Positions 60,801 to 64,000 of a DNA stretch of 64,000 bases are shown here, in pieces. The number at the start of each line of letters is the position of its first letter. The first letter of the stretch is position 1. The notes under the pieces are model-generated. The model did not search any database and was not told where the DNA came from. It saw only the letters and a list, made by a program, of their open reading frames with translations. Location: the NCBI RefSeq assembly GCF_018139145.2, contig NC_059482.1, positions 6,708,294 to 6,772,293 of the forward strand, in the 5' to 3' direction. This DNA is from Gymnogyps californianus. Taxonomy: Eukaryota > Chordata > Aves > Accipitriformes > Cathartidae. The position numbers and the translations under genes are program-made.

Positions 60801-63800
60801 AGGATATTAGAAAGCCCGTAGTACTCATTGTATCACTAGCAGCCCACCAGAAACAAAAGTATGGACACAATTTTCCACCACATAATGACTATATCGTGTA
60901 CAGAACTGGATGAACTAATATATTACTTTGGAATCATACTCATTGCTGGGCCCTTCTGCCTTCAGTTGCAGTGACACATGCAGAGAAAGACCAGCTTTAG
61001 GGCTAGATACAAATAAGATCTGTCATAAAGGAACGCTGTCGTTATTCGATCAAATGTCCCATTAGCTCAGCATTAGTGACAAAGAGTATAACCAAAGACA
61101 AGCATCAAGAATTAAGATATGTTTCTTCTATTCTTGCAGAACAATATTATTAACATTTCTTGGAATTCAATTAGTCTGAAGCTTTGTTTTCAGTGCCAAA
61201 TGAGGTGCATTTTCTGTTGAGATTTGTTTTCCAGGGTAAAGAGAGCCTTATCTCTGATAGGATGAAAAATCAAAATAGCCAAGTTGGATTAGCTACCTAA
61301 CAATTAACAAAACAAACATCTTTTTTTGCGCTGAAGACATGGAAATGCGGAATGAAGGAGACTTGCTGGACTATCAAGTCTCATATCTGTGTTACTGCAG
61401 ACACCACATCGTATAATTCTTTTCACAAATGTATCAAGCTTACCATAATCTGGAGTAATTTCTACAATGATGTTTTCAGCATGATAGTATCAGCGATGTG
61501 GACAGAAAAAACAGCAAAATTTCCTTGATGCAAATACTGTTTCGTATGAAATTTGTAGTCATCGTACCGCAGGATTTCTGGGAAGAAATGTCTGTGTTTT
61601 TTTCCGAAACAATGTTTGAAGATTTACAAAGCCCTAAGGTATATATTTTTGTCAATGTCATATCATAACATGCAAAACATTGCAAAGAACTAAACAACTA
61701 AATAAAACCCCAAAAGCTTCTTCCTACTAATATGGCTTCATTTTATTGATTTAAAAAAAATAATACTGCATTTAATGTAAACTATATTGTTCTGCATGGC
61801 CTTACTGAGAGCCTGGTGTTGCACTGAAGCACTCTTCCTCATTTAACGCGTTGCTTCTCAAACAAATACTGAAGCTGAACAATCTTTTGCCTGAAAATCA
61901 AATTAGCACTTTCCTAAAGGTAGTGTAAGACATTTGCATGAGTGTGCAAACTCAATCAAAAGTAAAACTTGAGTGCTGGGCATTTCTATCCTGGGCTTGC
62001 CTGAATAAAGCAGTATTAAGTTTCTCACTAAGACTCAGATTTGTAAAGATATTTAAATGCAGATACGGTGCTTAGTGGTGCATTCAAAAAAGCCTAGGAC
62101 TTTTCTGTCCTGATGATTCATTCTAATATACATTTCATTTACAAGTCAGCAGTGCAATGTTGTGGTAGAAGTGATGTGGAAAAAAATAAAACACAAGAAA
62201 AAACAATAACAGAGGGTAGAAATCTGGGCACAGTGAAGGCAACTGTGATGGTCCCAGGGGCTTCAATACAGTCAGACTTGCACCCAGTGTTTCATCCATA
62301 CAAATTCCTCTCTCTCAAAGACTTCTAAAGATTTCTTTTGCTAATAGCAGAGAGCAATGGAAGAATTATTATATTTATAACATGCCACAGGACAGCTGTG
62401 TTTAGAAGAAAGTCCCAGGCTGATTTTCCTCCCCTCAGTTCTGTTTTGCAGCACTGAACTATACCCCAGTGAAAATGAATCCAAAATCGACTCAAGGAGA
62501 AGTTCTCTCTCTCTCCCGAAGTTTGATTCAAATCTACTGTCTTCCCATATTTTAGGCTGATTCAGCTAGACCATGGCATGTCTCAGCACTAAAGCTACTT
62601 TTTGCAGATTGCAGCTGTAGGGGGAAATACGTTTATGTATGAAGAAAAGTGATGGAGTGAATTAAACTCCAAACACAGCCTCCAGCTAATTTTTTAATAA
62701 TCTGAGTGCAAAACAGGGCCTTGAGGGTAGGCAGAGCTTTTCAGTAAACCAATCAGAACTGGATTTTATTTAAACAACAGTAAAGTCAGTCCCAGAGAGC
62801 TCAGACACTTGTATACAAAGCAGCCGTATCTCACTGAGAGTCTGTACAGTAGCTCAGCATCTCAATTTCAATCACAGTTCATTCCCTGCTGGTAGTTTTT
62901 GTCTGCAAACAAGCTGAATGTGAGCTGACAAGGGCCCCCAGAGCAAATAATACGAGCACTGGAGGAAGAAACTCACCCAGACACAATGCTGACAGTTGTG
63001 CAGCCAATTCAAAAAAATTACAAAACAAGAACCCCAGCAACTGTGTCCTCTGCTGTAGTAGCTGCACACCACACTAGTAATAAATAGATAAAACTTGATT
63101 TAACGACTTTCACCTTCTGAACCATAACTTATCTTGGCAAAATAGGTATGTTACTTAGCATACGGCAAGGCCTTAGGTCTTTCTGCGAGGCTAGAGAAGG
63201 AGGCAGGCTATTCGGTGAGGTTTTCTAAGCAAAGTTTCTTCTGCATCCCTCCATTAAGGGACTGGGTTGATACTAAGATGTCTAGCCTGCAAATCCTGCC
63301 TGCTCCGTAGGCCTGCAATGGATCTGTAGAGGATGTGCCCAACCTACAAAGACTTTGTAAATCTGAATTTTTTCCAGTCTCACTCTGTGGCCAGGGAGCA
63401 GTAAAGGAGCTGCATTTCTGGCCACAGTTTCTCCCAGGGATGCTGGTCTCACCTGATCAGAGAATACCAGGATGTGCTTATTCTCCATGCCTCCTACCTA
63501 CATTTCCTTACACACGAGTATCCAGGTGGGAAAAACCCTCAGGAGGGACCAAGATCATGATGCTACACCATATCACGTAGTACAATGTGTCCCTTCTTTC
63601 TAGGAAATCTAGGATGGACAGGTATCAAGCTAAAAGACACACTAGAAGTACACTACTGCACGTAAGAAAGATGCATTTGAGATAATAATCCTGACAACTG
63701 CACTGTGCTAATTACACTCATGAGTTAAGCACGCACATCTCAGCATACAGTTTTAGAATGGGCATCCATTAGTTTATAAAAGACTTTGAGACAAAATCTG

Positions 63801-64000
63801 TTAAATAAATGGAAGCCACCACAATTACCAACTATAGCTGTTATAACAGACCCACGTAAATTGCTTGATGGGGAGATGATAGAGATTATTTCTTTAGAAT
63901 CTCCAGCTTTCCAACATCATTACCAGCTTTAAATAGACTTTTAATATGATCATCTTCACTGGTAATGACATCTCTCCCTTACAGGGGGAACACGGCACCT
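57816..64000. other. Noncoding stretch to the window end
   Basis: No gene recognised; frames are at most 90 codons with no family resemblance. Octamers occur at 58898-58905, 61528-61535 and 61932-61939. Segments at 58230-58430 (with a CArG-like CTATTTATGG) and 60290-60520 look compact and motif-rich and may be conserved elements. No interspersed repeat was identified. Confidence 0.55.

Noticed and set aside
1..64000. tRNA, rRNA, CRISPR array, intact transposon, provirus or bacterial-type operon
   Set aside because: No cloverleaf boxes, regularly spaced repeats, long terminal repeats, transposase or polymerase frames, or Shine-Dalgarno-led gene series were seen.

Overview
The window looks like nuclear DNA from a vertebrate, most probably a sauropsid and, by inference, a bird. 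It is AT-rich (about 60% by eye), with no operons or ribosome binding sites. Open frames are short and lie on both strands, as expected by chance. It holds one clear 3'-end fragment of a CR1 LINE (52625-52706, + strand), one old MIR SINE (19731-19885), and several weathered copies of a dispersed palindromic motif built on GACTTCAATGGGA. So few interspersed repeats in 64 kb fits an avian gene desert or a very long intron better than a mammal, lizard or turtle. No species or locus could be recognised.

No gene is convincingly identified. There is no rRNA, tRNA, CRISPR array, intact transposon or provirus. The two most exon-like stretches are on the minus strand. At 34136-34550 an open frame has four cysteines and two N-glycosylation sequons and is flanked by splice-like signals. 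At 26013-26267 an open frame has a hydrophobic, membrane-helix-like segment and GC-leaning third codon positions. Neither matches a family I can name, and both may be chance or relics.

Layout: 1-14 kb is AT-rich noncoding DNA with two small GC-rich patches (2.0 and 7.6 kb), a possible noncoding exon near 6.2-6.4 kb and a PBX-MEIS motif at 8.2 kb. 14-20 kb has a short direct duplication, a homeodomain-motif triplet, two palindromic-repeat copies and the MIR. 20-36 kb contains the densest regulatory-looking sequence: a homeodomain cluster with a perfect inverted repeat at 24.3 kb, a DR1 nuclear-receptor motif at 30.6 kb, and octamer plus TAATTA at 35.2 kb. The two exon-like frames also lie there. 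38.8-41.4 kb has a GC-rich patch and a short CpG island (41165-41430), the best candidate promoter-type element. 41-50 kb has poly-A runs and more GC patches, then a G-quadruplex-capable tract and a STAT-like palindrome near 50 kb. 52-64 kb holds the CR1 tail, simple repeats and otherwise unremarkable noncoding DNA.

The general picture, which is inference, is a repeat-poor intergenic or intronic region with scattered candidate enhancers, as found around developmental regulators. Conservation, transcription and species identity cannot be judged from the sequence alone.
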